Of a stretch of DNA of 64,000 nucleotides, positions 42,006-51,124 are shown in pieces; the first letter of the stretch is position 1, and each line of letters starts with the position of its first letter. Origin of the DNA: Microlunatus kandeliicorticis (lineage in GTDB: Bacteria > Actinomycetota > Actinomycetes > Propionibacteriales > Propionibacteriaceae); contig NZ_JACGWT010000003.1 of assembly GCF_014137855.1 (NCBI RefSeq), forward strand, positions 248,001 to 312,000. Reading direction: 5' to 3'. The translations under genes were made by a program, and so were the position numbers. A model generated the notes under the pieces. The model saw only the letters and a list, made by a program, of their open reading frames with translations, made no database searches and was not told the origin of the DNA.

Positions 42006-43181
42006 GTGCCCGAACAGACCGTCGTCGCCGATCACCCGCTGGCCGAACCGATCAAGGCCGCGCTGGCCCGGGTGAACGACCCCGAGATCAAGCGCCCGAT
42101 CACCGAGCTCGGCATGGTGCAGGCGGTGGACGTCGACCCCACCGGCCGGGTGCTGGTCACCGTGCTGCTGACCGTCGCCGGGTGCCCGCTCAAGGACACC
42201 CTGCGCCGCGACGTCACCGCCCAGGTCGGCGCGGTGCCGGGGGTGAGCGCGGTCGAGGTCGAGCTCGGGGTGATGACCGACGAGCAGCGGGCCGCGCTCC
42301 GTGACCAGCTCAAGGGTGGCCAGCCCGAGCGGGAGATCCCGTTCGCCCAGCCGGGTTCGCTGACCACGGTGATCGCGGTCGCCTCCGGCAAGGGCGGCGT
42401 CGGCAAGTCGTCGGTGACGGTCAACCTGGCGCTGGCCCTGGCCGCCCGGGGGAAGAGCGTCGGCGTGCTCGACGCCGACATCTACGGCCACTCGGTCCCG
42501 GCCATGCTCGGCGTCGGGGACGCCCGGCCGACGGCGGTGGAGGACATGATCCTCCCGGTGCCCACCCAGGACCTCAAGGTGATCTCGATCGGCATGCTCA
42601 AGCCGCGCCGCGACCAGGTGGTGGCCTGGCGGGGTCCGATCCTCGACCGGGCGCTCACCCAGATGCTCGCCGACGTCTACTGGGGCGACCTGGATTACCT
42701 GCTGCTCGACCTGCCGCCCGGCACCGGCGACGTCGCGATCTCGCTCGGCCAGAAGCTGCCGAACGCCGAGGTCATCGTCGTGACCACCCCGCAGCAGGCG
42801 GCCGCCGAGGTGGCCGAGCGGGCCGGGACGATGGCCTCGATGCTCAACCAGCGGGTGATCGGGGTGGTGGAGAACATGTCCTACCTCGAGACCACCTGCC
42901 CGCACTGCCACGAGACCCACCGGGTCGACGTGTTCGGCAGCGGCGGTGGCGCCGAGGTGGCCGGGACGCTGGGCCGCCGGCTCGGCTACGAGGTCCCGGT
43001 GCTGGCCGAGATCCCGCTCGACCCGCGGCTGCGGGTGGGCGGCGACGACGGGAACCCGATCGTCACCGCCGAACCGGAGACCGCCGCGGCGCGGGCGCTG
43101 AGCGGTCTGGCCGACCGGCTCGCCGCGCGCGGGAAGAACCTGGCCGGCCGCCAGCTCGGGCTGCAGCCGGTCGGTCGCTGA
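42006..43181 (+). CDS. mrp: Mrp/ApbC-type iron-sulfur cluster carrier ATPase
   Basis: Cytoplasmic P-loop ATPase that carries iron-sulfur clusters to target proteins. 391 aa: N-terminal MIP18/DUF59 domain (PEIKRPITELGMV, about 15-95), then the ParA-like ATPase with the deviant Walker A GKGGVGKSS, LDADIYGHSVP, and LLLDLPPGTGD. The cluster-binding cysteine pair is visible as TTCPHCHETH. GTG start, leaderless. Divergent functionally from the following minus-strand genes, with which it converges. Confidence 0.96.
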   Translation: MPEQTVVADHPLAEPIKAALARVNDPEIKRPITELGMVQAVDVDPTGRVLVTVLLTVAGCPLKDTLRRDVTAQVGAVPGVSAVEVELGVMTDEQRAALRDQLKGGQPEREIPFAQPGSLTTVIAVASGKGGVGKSSVTVNLALALAARGKSVGVLDADIYGHSVPAMLGVGDARPTAVEDMILPVPTQDLKVISIGMLKPRRDQVVAWRGPILDRALTQMLADVYWGDLDYLLLDLPPGTGDVAISLGQKLPNAEVIVVTTPQQAAAEVAERAGTMASMLNQRVIGVVENMSYLETTCPHCHETHRVDVFGSGGGAEVAGTLGRRLGYEVPVLAEIPLDPRLRVGGDDGNPIVTAEPETAAARALSGLADRLAARGKNLAGRQLGLQPVGR

Positions 43182-43202
43182 GCGTCCGCCGCCCGCGGCC
43201 GG

Positions 43203-43379
43203 TCAGGACCCGCTGAGCGCGACCACGGCGACGACGACCATCACCCCGACCACGAGCAGGGCCAGCGCGGCGGTGACCAGCCGGGCCACCGGGGTGTTCA
43301 CGCCGCCGACGACCGCGGTGCCGGTGCTGAGGTTCTGCAGCCGGGACACCCGGATCAGGCCCTGACCGGTCCGGACCAC
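43203..43379 (-). CDS. Small single-pass membrane protein
   Basis: 58 aa from GTG 43379, behind CAGGGAA. Sequence begins VVRTGQGLIRVSRLQNL and ends in one strongly hydrophobic segment (LVTAALALLVVGVMVVVAVVALSGS). Located 50 bp downstream of tatB on the same strand, so it could be the last gene of the sigE operon. No family recognised. The single clean transmembrane segment at the C-terminus and the ribosome site support it as real. Confidence 0.5.
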   Translation of the reverse strand: MVRTGQGLIRVSRLQNLSTGTAVVGGVNTPVARLVTAALALLVVGVMVVVAVVALSGS

Positions 43380-43429
43380 CGGGCGCGGTTCCCTGCGGGA
43401 CGGTGCCGCGCGGTGCGGAGCGGGACCGC

Positions 43430-43897
43430 TCAGGTGGCGTCGGGGTCGAACGGGGTCAGCACCAGCCGCGAGCCGGCCGACCCGTTGAGCGCCGAGCCGT
43501 TCGCGGACGACCCGTTGAGCGAGCCGGACACGTCGCCGGGGCCGCCGGGGGTGATCGCCTTGACGCTGTTGATCTTGTCGGTGAGGTCGTCGGCGGACTC
43601 GCGGCCGAGGGTCCGCAGCGAGCCGAGCTCGTCCCGGACGTCGGCGACGATCGGCTCGACGTCCTCGAGCAGGTGCTTGCGGACGAAGGCCTTGGGGCTG
43701 AGGTCGGTGAAGTCGAAGTCCTCGAAGCCCGGGCCGAGCTCGTCGCGCAGCTGGGTCTGGGCCGAACCCGCCATCTGCCGGACGTAGGCCAGCACCTGGG
43801 CGGCCTTGCGGGCCAGCTGCGGCAGCCGTTCCGGCCCGAACAGGATGACCGCGATGACGGCCAGCACGAGGAACTCGGGAGCCCCGATGTCGAGCAC
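43430..43897 (-). CDS. tatB: Sec-independent translocase protein TatB
   Basis: Receptor component of the twin-arginine export machine. 155 aa: one N-terminal transmembrane helix (LDIGAPEFLVLAVIAVILFGPERLP with the FGPERLP hinge), an amphipathic helix (PQLARKAAQVLAYVRQM), a helical region and a Gly/Asn/Ser tail. The start is placed at GTG 43897, which has GGAGGG six bases before it and gives the usual M-x-DIG beginning; the ATG at 43903 overlaps the htrA stop (ATGA) and is possible. Position after htrA matches the mycobacterial sigE locus. Confidence 0.93.
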   Translation of the reverse strand: MLDIGAPEFLVLAVIAVILFGPERLPQLARKAAQVLAYVRQMAGSAQTQLRDELGPGFEDFDFTDLSPKAFVRKHLLEDVEPIVADVRDELGSLRTLGRESADDLTDKINSVKAITPGGPGDVSGSLNGSSANGSALNGSAGSRLVLTPFDPDAT

Positions 43898-43899
43898 CG

Positions 43900-45417
43900 T
43901 CATCCCTCCCTGGATCCGAGGGTCACCGTCGTCCGTGCGGTGACGCCGCCCCGATCGTAGGTCACGCTGACCCGGTCGCCCGGCCGGTGGGACCGGACGG
44001 CCACGATCAGCTCCTGGGCCCGGCTGACCCGGCGTCCGTCGAGGGCGGTGACCACGTCACCGACCTGCAGCCCGGCCTGGGCGGCGGGCTGACCGGGCTC
44101 GACGCTCTGCAGCACCGCACCGGCGTCCGTCTGCCCGTCCGTCACGCCGGCCCCGAGCACCGGGTAGGTCGCGACGCCGCGGCTGATCAGCTCCGCCGCC
44201 ACGGTCCGGGCCTGGTCGATCGGGATCGCGAACCCGAGACCGATGTTGCCGCTCTGCTGGCTCCCGGTACCGCTGCCCAGGGTGAGGATGGCCGAGTTGA
44301 CCCCGATCACCCGTCCGCTGTCGTCGACCAGCGGCCCGCCGGAGTTGCCCGGGTTGATCGCCGCGTCGGTCTGCAGGGCGTCGATGTAGGCCGAGGGCGC
44401 GTCGGCGTCGCTGTTCTCGTCGACCGCGACCGGGCGGTGGGTGGCCGAGATGATCCCCTCGGTGACCGTGCCGCCGAGACCGAGCGGCGACCCGACGGCC
44501 AGCGCGGTCTCGCCGACCTGGACGGCGTCGGAGTCGCCGAAGCGGACCGGGGTGAGCCGGCTCGCGTCGTCGACCCGGACCACGGCGAGGTCGTAGCTCG
44601 GGCTCCTGCCGACCACCGAGCCGATCACCGAGGTGCCGTCGGAGAGCTCGATGAGCAGTCGGCCGTCGCCGCCGCCGGCGCTGACCACGTGGTTGTTGGT
44701 GAGGATGTGGCCGCGGTCGTCGTAGACGAAGCCGGACCCGGTGCCGGTGCCGGCGGCGCCGGTCACCTGGATGGTCACGGTGCTGGGCAGCACGGCCCGG
44801 GCCACCGCCACCGCGGACGACCGCGGGGCGGCGCTGCCGGTGCCGGCCGGGGACGCGAGGCTCGGCCCGGCGACCGGGAGGTCCCGGGCGCCCAGCCGGT
44901 AGCCGCCGTAGCCCGCCGCCCCACCGACCACCAGCGCGACCAGGGCGGCGACGGCCACCGTGCGGGCCACGGTGCCGCGGCGGCGGGGCCGGCGTGGGGC
45001 GGGTGCGAAGGCGGCCGGCGCGGTCACGCGCGGGTCGACGGCCGTCGGGTAGGACCAGCCGACCGGCCCGGACGACGGCGCGCCCCAGCCCGGGTGACCG
45101 CCGGTGGCGACCGGGCCGGGGGGACCGCCGAAACCGTCCGGGTGGCTCGAGACGCCGCCGGACACCCAGGACGGGCGGGTCTCGGAGGTCGGGCCCCCGA
45201 GGTCGCCGAAGGCCGGGAGCTCCTGGGTGGGCGGTCCGCCGAACGGGTCCCAGCCTTCGGCCGGGTCGGAACCGCGCGGGTCGGCGGCGGTGGGACTGCT
45301 GGCCGGGTCGCCGTCGCCGCTGCGGTCACGTCGTCCGAAGACGTCGTCGAACCAGGAGTCGCGGTCGGGTCGGTCGGGCTGCGAGGAGGGACGGGAGCCG
45401 CTGTCGCTGCTCACCAT
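43900..45417 (-). CDS. htrA: HtrA/DegP-type membrane serine protease with PDZ domain
   Basis: 505 aa. A long Pro/Gly-rich cytoplasmic N-terminus (about 145 residues) and one transmembrane helix (TVAVAALVALVVGGAAGYGG) lead to a trypsin-like protease outside the membrane. The triad is in NNHVV (His), SYDLAVVRVD (Asp) and NPGNSGGPL (Ser). A C-terminal PDZ domain follows (VLQSVEPGQPAAQAGLQVGDVV). Degrades or chaperones misfolded envelope proteins and may act on the SigE pathway, as its place next to the anti-sigma gene suggests. ATG 45417 with GGGGAG upstream; tatB follows directly. Confidence 0.95.
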   Translation of the reverse strand: MVSSDSGSRPSSQPDRPDRDSWFDDVFGRRDRSGDGDPASSPTAADPRGSDPAEGWDPFGGPPTQELPAFGDLGGPTSETRPSWVSGGVSSHPDGFGGPPGPVATGGHPGWGAPSSGPVGWSYPTAVDPRVTAPAAFAPAPRRPRRRGTVARTVAVAALVALVVGGAAGYGGYRLGARDLPVAGPSLASPAGTGSAAPRSSAVAVARAVLPSTVTIQVTGAAGTGTGSGFVYDDRGHILTNNHVVSAGGGDGRLLIELSDGTSVIGSVVGRSPSYDLAVVRVDDASRLTPVRFGDSDAVQVGETALAVGSPLGLGGTVTEGIISATHRPVAVDENSDADAPSAYIDALQTDAAINPGNSGGPLVDDSGRVIGVNSAILTLGSGTGSQQSGNIGLGFAIPIDQARTVAAELISRGVATYPVLGAGVTDGQTDAGAVLQSVEPGQPAAQAGLQVGDVVTALDGRRVSRAQELIVAVRSHRPGDRVSVTYDRGGVTARTTVTLGSREG

Positions 45418-45475
45418 GGGCTCCCCATCGACGTTCGAACGGTGCGACCGGCGGCCGCGCGGGACCGCAGGGCGG

Positions 45476-47086
45476 TCACCGGAACAGCAGCGAGGCGAGG
45501 TAGGCCCAGCCGGACCGGACCCGGCCCATCGTAGTCGCGTGCGGCACCGCGGCATGGGGCAAGCTGTGCACGGCCTGAGCCAGCCGGTCGCGGGATCCGT
45601 CGGTCACCACGGTGAGCACGCTGTCGCCCGACTGCCAGCTCGCCGAGAACGGGGCTCCGGCGCTGACGAAGGCGCCGAGCGCGGGATCGAGCGACGATCC
45701 CGACGGGGTGTCGTCGAGCCTCCCCCGGCGCTCCATCACGCTCAGCGTGGTGACCCCGTCGGTGTAGACGAGGTGCACCACGCTCGGGTCGGTCAGGTCG
45801 TCGGTGCGCACCTGGGTCAGCGGCAGCCCGGCCAGTCGCTGCTCGCAGGTCCAGCCGGAGGCCTCGAGACCGTGCCCGGCCGACGGCGCCAGCACCGCAG
45901 CGGCGGTGGTGGCGGTCAGCTGCGAGGACGGGGTGCTGGCGGTCGGCCCGGTCCGCACGGCCACGGCGGTGAACATGCTCGACTGGATGAGCGTCCCGGA
46001 CGGGGTGAAGGTCTGCCGGCCGAGCAACAGCCCGGTCTGCTGGTCGACCCACCAGCGCGCGGTCGGCGCCTGCGTGTCCGTGGTCCCGGACGTGCGGGCC
46101 TCGACCACCGTCGCCCGGCGGCCGAGCACGGACACGTCGGCCACGCCGCTGAGCCGGTAGGACCCGCTGAGCAGGCTGACCAGCGACACGGAGTCGGCTT
46201 CGGCCGGCATCGAGCCCTGGACCAGTGCGGTGCCGTCGTCGGCGCGGACGGTGAGCAGGCTGCCGCCGGCCCCGGTCGAGGAGACGGTCACCTCGGCGGT
46301 CATCCGCCGGTCGCCGTCCTGGACGACCACCTGCTCGGTGCCCTGGTAGCCGACCCGTCCGGCGGCGGCCTCGGCGGCGGCCAGCGCGGACGCGGCGGCG
46401 CCGGCCCCGATCGCCCGGCCGGCGGGTGCGTTCGGGGCGAGCACCGACGCCGACCCTCCGCCCGGGTCGCTCAGCGAGACCTGCCGCGGGGTGCCGATCG
46501 CGGCGGACGGGCTGGCGGCGTTCGGGTCGGCCGAGCTCCACAGCCGGTGCGCGGCGGCCGACCCGGCCGGCAGGCGGCCGGCGGCGACGAGGGCGGCGGT
46601 CGCCGGGTCACTGCTCAGCGGGACGTCCGCGCGGACCGCGGCGAACCCGCTGCGGGCGGCGCCGGTCGGGTCGTCGACGGCGACCAGGCTGGCCGGGGCG
46701 ACCGCGTAGCCGAGGCCGGCGCCGACGACCAGCACGGTGCCGAACGCGGTGGCGACCACCGCGACCCGGCGCCGGCGGCGCCGGCGGGTCGGCAGCCGGC
46801 CGGAGCCCCACCGCGCCTGCTTGAACGGACGCGTGCGCAACGGCTCGTCGGCCGCCTCGGCGGCGATCGAGACCAGCCGCCCCTGCAGGGTGGACGGCGC
46901 GGGGGCCTCGGTGACCCGGGCGTGCAGCAGGTCGCGGACCCGGCGCAACTCGACGACGTCGGCCCGGCAGGCGTCGCAGCCGGCGAGGTGACGGCGCAGC
47001 GTCTCGCGGGTCTCGTCGTCGATCGAGCCGTCGACCAGCTCGGATCGGGCGCGCTCGAACCGGCTGCAGGGCCGGGCCGAGGTCAC
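45476..47086 (-). CDS. Anti-sigma factor fused to MucB/RseB-type sensor domain
   Basis: 536 aa single protein. Residues 1-60 form a zinc-associated anti-sigma domain with His33, Cys37 and Cys40 (HLAGCDAC). An Arg-rich stretch is followed by a transmembrane helix at about 108-133. The large extracytoplasmic part (about 135-536) resembles MucB/Rse[39 protein letters not shown], then a C-terminal domain with [17 protein letters not shown]. It should hold SigE at the membrane and sense envelope damage. GTG start overlapping the sigE stop by 4 bp. Confidence 0.9.
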   Translation of the reverse strand: MTSARPCSRFERARSELVDGSIDDETRETLRRHLAGCDACRADVVELRRVRDLLHARVTEAPAPSTLQGRLVSIAAEAADEPLRTRPFKQARWGSGRLPTRRRRRRRVAVVATAFGTVLVVGAGLGYAVAPASLVAVDDPTGAARSGFAAVRADVPLSSDPATAALVAAGRLPAGSAAAHRLWSSADPNAASPSAAIGTPRQVSLSDPGGGSASVLAPNAPAGRAIGAGAAASALAAAEAAAGRVGYQGTEQVVVQDGDRRMTAEVTVSSTGAGGSLLTVRADDGTALVQGSMPAEADSVSLVSLLSGSYRLSGVADVSVLGRRATVVEARTSGTTDTQAPTARWWVDQQTGLLLGRQTFTPSGTLIQSSMFTAVAVRTGPTASTPSSQLTATTAAAVLAPSAGHGLEASGWTCEQRLAGLPLTQVRTDDLTDPSVVHLVYTDGVTTLSVMERRGRLDDTPSGSSLDPALGAFVSAGAPFSASWQSGDSVLTVVTDGSRDRLAQAVHSLPHAAVPHATTMGRVRSGWAYLASLLFR

Positions 47087-47796
47087 GCCGGCGCCACGCG
47101 CAACTTCGAGCGTCGACCCCCGGCCGCAAGGTCGGTCTGGTCGCTCGACCGGTCGGTCTCGGCACCGGTCTCGGCCTCGACCCCGAAGTAGCGGGCGTGC
47201 TCGTCGGTCGGTCGGCGGTGCGCCAACGCGGTCCGCAGCTGGCTCCGGCCGCGGTGGATCCGACTGCGGACAGTGCCGATCTTGACGTCGAGGACGTCGG
47301 CGATCTCCTCGTAGCTCAGACCCTCGATGTCGCACAGCACCACCGCGGCCCGGAACTCGGGCGAGAGCGCGGAGAGCGCGGCGGCGACGTCGTGGTCGAG
47401 GTCGGCGTCGGCCAGCTGGTCGCCGGGGGTCGGGCCGTGGCTCGGCAGCCGGTCGTCGGCGCCGTCGGCGAGGGCGTCGAAGCGGATCTTCTGCCTGCGG
47501 CGGGCGCCGTCGAGGAACAGGTTGGTGGTGATCCGGTGCAGCCAGCCCTCGAAGGTGCCCGGCTGGAACTTGTGCAGCGAACGGAACACCCGGACGAAGA
47601 CGTCCTGGGTGAGGTCCTCGGCGTCGTGGCTGTTGCCGGTCAGCCGGTAGGCGAGCCGGTAGACCCGCGCGCTGTGGTCGCGGACCACGTCCTCCCAGCT
47701 CGGCGGCGTCCACTCCGCGACCGCGGGGTCGGCGGGCACCGTCAGGACGCTGCGGAGGGCCGGGTCGGCGGGCGCGGAGGTGCGGAACGGTGACAT
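47083..47796 (-). CDS. sigE: ECF sigma factor SigE
   Basis: Envelope-stress sigma factor, 237 aa from ATG 47796. Sigma-2: [40 protein letters not shown] with [17 protein letters not shown]. Sigma-4: [44 protein letters not shown]. These match the mycobacterial SigE type closely. An in-frame ATG at 47922 has an even better ribosome site (GGAGGGG, 5 nt) and would add 42 residues, so two forms are possible. Followed with a 4-bp overlap by its anti-sigma gene, then htrA and tatB. The order is that of mycobacterial sigE-rseA-htrA-tatB. Confidence 0.95.
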   Translation of the reverse strand: MSPFRTSAPADPALRSVLTVPADPAVAEWTPPSWEDVVRDHSARVYRLAYRLTGNSHDAEDLTQDVFVRVFRSLHKFQPGTFEGWLHRITTNLFLDGARRRQKIRFDALADGADDRLPSHGPTPGDQLADADLDHDVAAALSALSPEFRAAVVLCDIEGLSYEEIADVLDVKIGTVRSRIHRGRSQLRTALAHRRPTDEHARYFGVEAETGAETDRSSDQTDLAAGGRRSKLRVAPA

Positions 47797-48017
47797 CGGC
47801 TGGAGCCTCTCGTCTGGTGCGCCCGCGCCTCGTCGGAGGCGGCGGGCACGCTGACCTGGCTCATCATTCTCGGGGGCCGGCCTGTCAGCGGGCTGTGCAC
47901 GGACTGGCAACAAGCCCAACATCGCACCCCTCCGCTCTCACCCGATCTTCAGGTTCACGCCGTGGTCGGCTCGTCCGGACCTCGCACCCAGGAAGCCACG
48001 GCACAGGGTCAACGACC

Positions 48018-48041
48018 GGGCCGGACGGGGTGTTCCGGCCC
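48018..48041. terminator. Hairpin downstream of dapA
   Basis: GGGCCGGA / TCCGGCCC, 8-bp perfect stem with an 8-nt loop, 25 bp after the dapA stop. No T-run. Confidence 0.5.
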
Positions 48042-48065
48042 GCCGATCGCGGCCGTCGGCTCGGC

Positions 48066-48965
48066 TCAGAGACCGGCCGCGGCCAGGGCGGCGGCCAGCG
48101 CCTCGCGCTGCGCGTCGGTGGCCGGCACCATCGGCGACCGGACGCCGCCGACGCCGCGGCCGCGGAGCTCGAGCCCGGCCTTGACCAGGATGCAGCCCTG
48201 GGTGGCGAAGATCCCGGTGAAGATCGGAAGCAGCCGCTGGTGCAGGGCGAGCGCGTCGTCCCGCCGGCCCTCGAGCGCGGCGGCGATCAGCTCCTGCACC
48301 TGGGGCCCGCAGAAGTGGGTCGAGGTGCCGATCACGCCGCAGCCACCGACCGCCAGCATCGGGAGCGTGGTGGCGTCGTCGCCGCTGTAGTAGAGGAGGT
48401 CGGTCGCGGCCAGCACCGCCGAGGTGCTGGTCAGGTCGCCCTTGGCGTCCTTGACCCCGAGCACCCGCGGGTGTCCGGCCAGCTCGATCAGGGTCTCCGG
48501 AGCGATCGGGACGCCCGCCCGGTGCGGGATGTCGTAGAGCAGCAGCCCGATCCCGGCCCGGTCGGCGACCGCGGTGAAGTGCGCCAGCAGACCCGACTGC
48601 GGCGGTCGCGAGTAGTACGGGGTGACGACCAGCGCGCCGTCGGCACCGGCCTCCTCGGCGGCGGCCAGCAGCTCGAGGGTGTGCGCGGTGTCGAAGGTGC
48701 CGACCCCGGCCACCACCGCGGCCCGGTCCCCCACCGCCTCGACGACGGCCCGGACCAGCGCGGCCTTCTCCGTGTCGCTGGTGGTCGGGGCCTCACCGCC
48801 GGTGCCGTTGACCACCAGGCCGTCGTGGGCCTGCTCGTCGACCAGGTGCCGGGCCAGGGCGGCGGCCGCCTCGAGGTCGAGTGCGCCGGACGCGTCGAAG
48901 GGGGTGACCATCGCGCTGAGGAGCCGGCCGAACACCGGCGCGGCCCCGCCCGCAGGGTGCAACAC
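48066..48965 (-). CDS. dapA: 4-hydroxy-tetrahydrodipicolinate synthase
   Basis: First committed enzyme of the lysine/diaminopimelate pathway: condenses pyruvate with aspartate semialdehyde. 299-aa TIM barrel. Family motifs: VNGTGGEAPT (pyruvate-binding), VVTPYYSRP with the tyrosine, LYDIPHRAGVPI, and the Schiff-base lysine in VLGVKDAKGD. GTG at 48965 behind GAGGAG. A 12-codon open frame ends within that ribosome site. dapE and dapD lie further along in this window. Confidence 0.95.
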   Translation of the reverse strand: MLHPAGGAAPVFGRLLSAMVTPFDASGALDLEAAAALARHLVDEQAHDGLVVNGTGGEAPTTSDTEKAALVRAVVEAVGDRAAVVAGVGTFDTAHTLELLAAAEEAGADGALVVTPYYSRPPQSGLLAHFTAVADRAGIGLLLYDIPHRAGVPIAPETLIELAGHPRVLGVKDAKGDLTSTSAVLAATDLLYYSGDDATTLPMLAVGGCGVIGTSTHFCGPQVQELIAAALEGRRDDALALHQRLLPIFTGIFATQGCILVKAGLELRGRGVGGVRSPMVPATDAQREALAAALAAAGL

Positions 48966-48970
48966 GACGG

Positions 48971-49009
48971 CTACTCCTCGGGCGCGGCGGTCGGGTTCAT
49001 GGCCGTCAT
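48971..49009 (-). CDS. Possible 12-aa leader peptide before dapA
   Basis: Reads MTAMNPTAAPEE and stops at TAG 5 nt before the dapA start, with the dapA ribosome site GAGGAG forming its last codons. Could couple translation to dapA. It has no lysine codons, so classic lysine attenuation is not supported. Confidence 0.25.
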   Translation of the reverse strand: MTAMNPTAAPEE

Positions 49010-49028
49010 GCTAGCGGGGCGCAGGCAC

Positions 49029-49034
49029 TATCCT
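49029..49034 (+). promoter_or_regulatory. -10 box TATCCT, leaderless O-methyltransferase promoter
   Basis: TATCCT, 7 nt, GTG. On the other strand the same bases give GATAGT, a possible -10 for dapA, so the box may serve both directions. Confidence 0.45.
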
Positions 49035-49041
49035 CGTCGCC

Positions 49042-49713
49042 GTGAACGCAGCCGCCCCGTCGTCGTCCGGTCGCTCCGCGGGCGGTGCCCCGTCCCCCGA
49101 GACCTGGGACTACACCGAGACCTTCCTGCCCGAGAGCGACACCGCTGCCCGGGCCCGTCAGCAGGGGGAGGGCTTCGGCGCCTGGCCGGTCGGACGTGGC
49201 ACCGCGAGCCTGCTCACCGTGCTGGCCCGGCTGGCCAACGCCCGCGCCGTGGTCGAGATCGGCACCGGTGCCGGGGTCTCCGGGCTGGCGCTGTTCGCCG
49301 GCATGCAGCCCGACGGGATCCTCACCAGCATCGACGTCGAGGCCGAGCACCAGAACGCGGCCCGGCAGGCCTTCCGCGAGGTCGGCATCGCCCCGCAGCG
49401 GTTCCGGCTGATCGCCGGCGCGGCCCTCACCGTGCTGCCCAAGCTCAGCGACGGGGCCTACGACCTGGTGCTGGTCGACGGCGACAAGCTGGAGTACGCC
49501 GAGTACGTCGAGCAGGCCCTGCGGCTGCTCCGGCACGGCGGGGTGCTGGCCGTGGACAACGCGCTGCGCCGGGGCCGGGTCGCCGACCCGGGCAACAGCG
49601 ACGACGACGCGATCGCCGTCCGCGAGGCCATCGAGGCGGTCCGCGACAACACCGACCTGACCTGCAGCCTGCTGCCGGTCGGCGACGGACTGCTGGTCGC
49701 CGTCAAGTCCTGA
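49042..49713 (+). CDS. O-methyltransferase, SAM-dependent (COMT/CCoAOMT type)
   Basis: 223 aa. SAM-binding motif VVEIGTGAGVSGLAL, then LTSIDVEAEHQ, and the acidic motif YDLVLVDGDKLEY with LAVDNALRRGRV typical of the cation-dependent methyltransferase family. A homologous gene lies beside sigE in mycobacteria, so the association is conserved here with dapA inserted. Target unknown. GTG start without ribosome site. Confidence 0.92.
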   Translation: MNAAAPSSSGRSAGGAPSPETWDYTETFLPESDTAARARQQGEGFGAWPVGRGTASLLTVLARLANARAVVEIGTGAGVSGLALFAGMQPDGILTSIDVEAEHQNAARQAFREVGIAPQRFRLIAGAALTVLPKLSDGAYDLVLVDGDKLEYAEYVEQALRLLRHGGVLAVDNALRRGRVADPGNSDDDAIAVREAIEAVRDNTDLTCSLLPVGDGLLVAVKS

Positions 49714-49765
49714 CCGACCCGTTCTGACCGACCCGGACCGATCGGCCCGGGGAGCTGCCCGGGCC

Positions 49766-50992
49766 TCAGGCCCGGCGGACGATCTCGCCCTTGCCGACCA
49801 CGGTGATGCCGCCGTCGGAGACGGTGAACCCGCGCGCCCGGTCGGCCTCGGGGTCCACGCCGACCTCGGCGCCGTCCTCGACCACCACGTTCTTGTCGAG
49901 GATGGCGTTCTTGACCGTGGCCTTGCTGCCGATCCGGACGTTGTTGAGCAGCACCGAGCGGTCGACGACCGAGCCGCGGTCGATCCGGACGGCCGGCGAG
50001 AGCACCGAATTGTCAACCTCGCCGCCGGAGATGATGCAGCCCGGGCTGACCACCGAGTCCTCCGCGTTGCCGTCGAGCACGAACTTCGCACCGGGCAGCT
50101 GCGGGGCGTAGGTCCAGATCGGCCACTCGGAGTTGTAGAGGTTGAACACCGGGTCGACCGAGACGAGGTCCATGTGCGCCTCGTGGTAGGCGTCGATGGT
50201 CCCGACGTCGCGCCAGTAGTTCTTGTCCTTGTCGGTCGACCCGGGCACCGAGTTGGCGGTGAAGTCGTAGACCTGCGCGTCGGAGGCGCGGACGAAGGAC
50301 GGGATGATGTCGCCGCCCATGTCGTGCCGCGAGTCCTCGCTCTGCGCGTCGCTGTGCAGCGCCTGCACCAGGGCCTCGCGGGTGAAGCAGTAGTTGCCCA
50401 TCGAGGCGAACGAGCTCTCCGGGTCGTCGGGCAGCCCGGGCGGGTCGGCCGGCTTCTCCAGGAAGGCGTTGATCTTGTTGTCGGCGCCGGAGTCGATCAC
50501 CCCGAACGCGGTGGCCTGCACCCGCGGCACCCGGATCCCGGCCACCGTGCAGCCCAGCCCGGAGTCGATGTGGGCGTCCACCATCTGCGAGACGTCCATC
50601 CGGTAGATGTTGTCGGCGCCGAAGACCACGATGTAGTCAGGGTCCTCGTCGCTGATCAGGTTCATCGACTGGAAGATCGCGTCGGCGCTGCCCAGGTACC
50701 AGCGCGGGCCGAGCCGCTGCTGCGCCGGCACCGGGGTGACGTAGTTGCCGAGCATGGTCGACATCCGCCAGGTCAGTGAGATGTGCTTGTCCAGCGAGTG
50801 CGACTTGTACTGGGTGAGCACCGCGATCTGCCGCAGCCCGGCGTTGGCCAGGTTGGAGAGCACGTAGTCGATCAAGCGGTAGGTCCCGCCGAACGGCACC
50901 GCGGGCTTGGCGCGGTCGAACGTCAACGGCATCAGCCGCTTGCCCTCGCCACCAGCCAGGACGATCGACAGCACCCTCGGTCGCGCAGCCAC
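49766..50992 (-). CDS. glgC: Glucose-1-phosphate adenylyltransferase
   Basis: Makes ADP-glucose for glycogen or maltose-1-phosphate synthesis. 408 aa. Pyrophosphorylase motif [11 protein letters not shown] with [10 protein letters not shown], substrate motif [19 protein letters not shown], and a C-terminal left-handed beta helix ([20 protein letters not shown]). GTG at 50992 lies 6 nt after TAGGTT (leaderless). Divergent from glgA, as in mycobacteria. Confidence 0.96.
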   Translation of the reverse strand: MAARPRVLSIVLAGGEGKRLMPLTFDRAKPAVPFGGTYRLIDYVLSNLANAGLRQIAVLTQYKSHSLDKHISLTWRMSTMLGNYVTPVPAQQRLGPRWYLGSADAIFQSMNLISDEDPDYIVVFGADNIYRMDVSQMVDAHIDSGLGCTVAGIRVPRVQATAFGVIDSGADNKINAFLEKPADPPGLPDDPESSFASMGNYCFTREALVQALHSDAQSEDSRHDMGGDIIPSFVRASDAQVYDFTANSVPGSTDKDKNYWRDVGTIDAYHEAHMDLVSVDPVFNLYNSEWPIWTYAPQLPGAKFVLDGNAEDSVVSPGCIISGGEVDNSVLSPAVRIDRGSVVDRSVLLNNVRIGSKATVKNAILDKNVVVEDGAEVGVDPEADRARGFTVSDGGITVVGKGEIVRRA

Positions 50993-50998
50993 GCCTGA

Positions 50999-51004
50999 AA
51001 CCTA
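50999..51004 (-). promoter_or_regulatory. -10 box TAGGTT, leaderless glgC promoter
   Basis: Minus-strand TAGGTT, 6 nt (TCAGGC), then GTG. Confidence 0.5.
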
Positions 51005-51124
51005 GGGGGTCCCGAGACCCCGCACAAGGGTGGGGTCCGGCCGGGTCGCCGCCGAAGTCGATCATGACCAGCGGGGCCCGGCGACGCCCTACCGGGGGCC
51101 GGAGGGCTGTGCGACGATGCGCGG

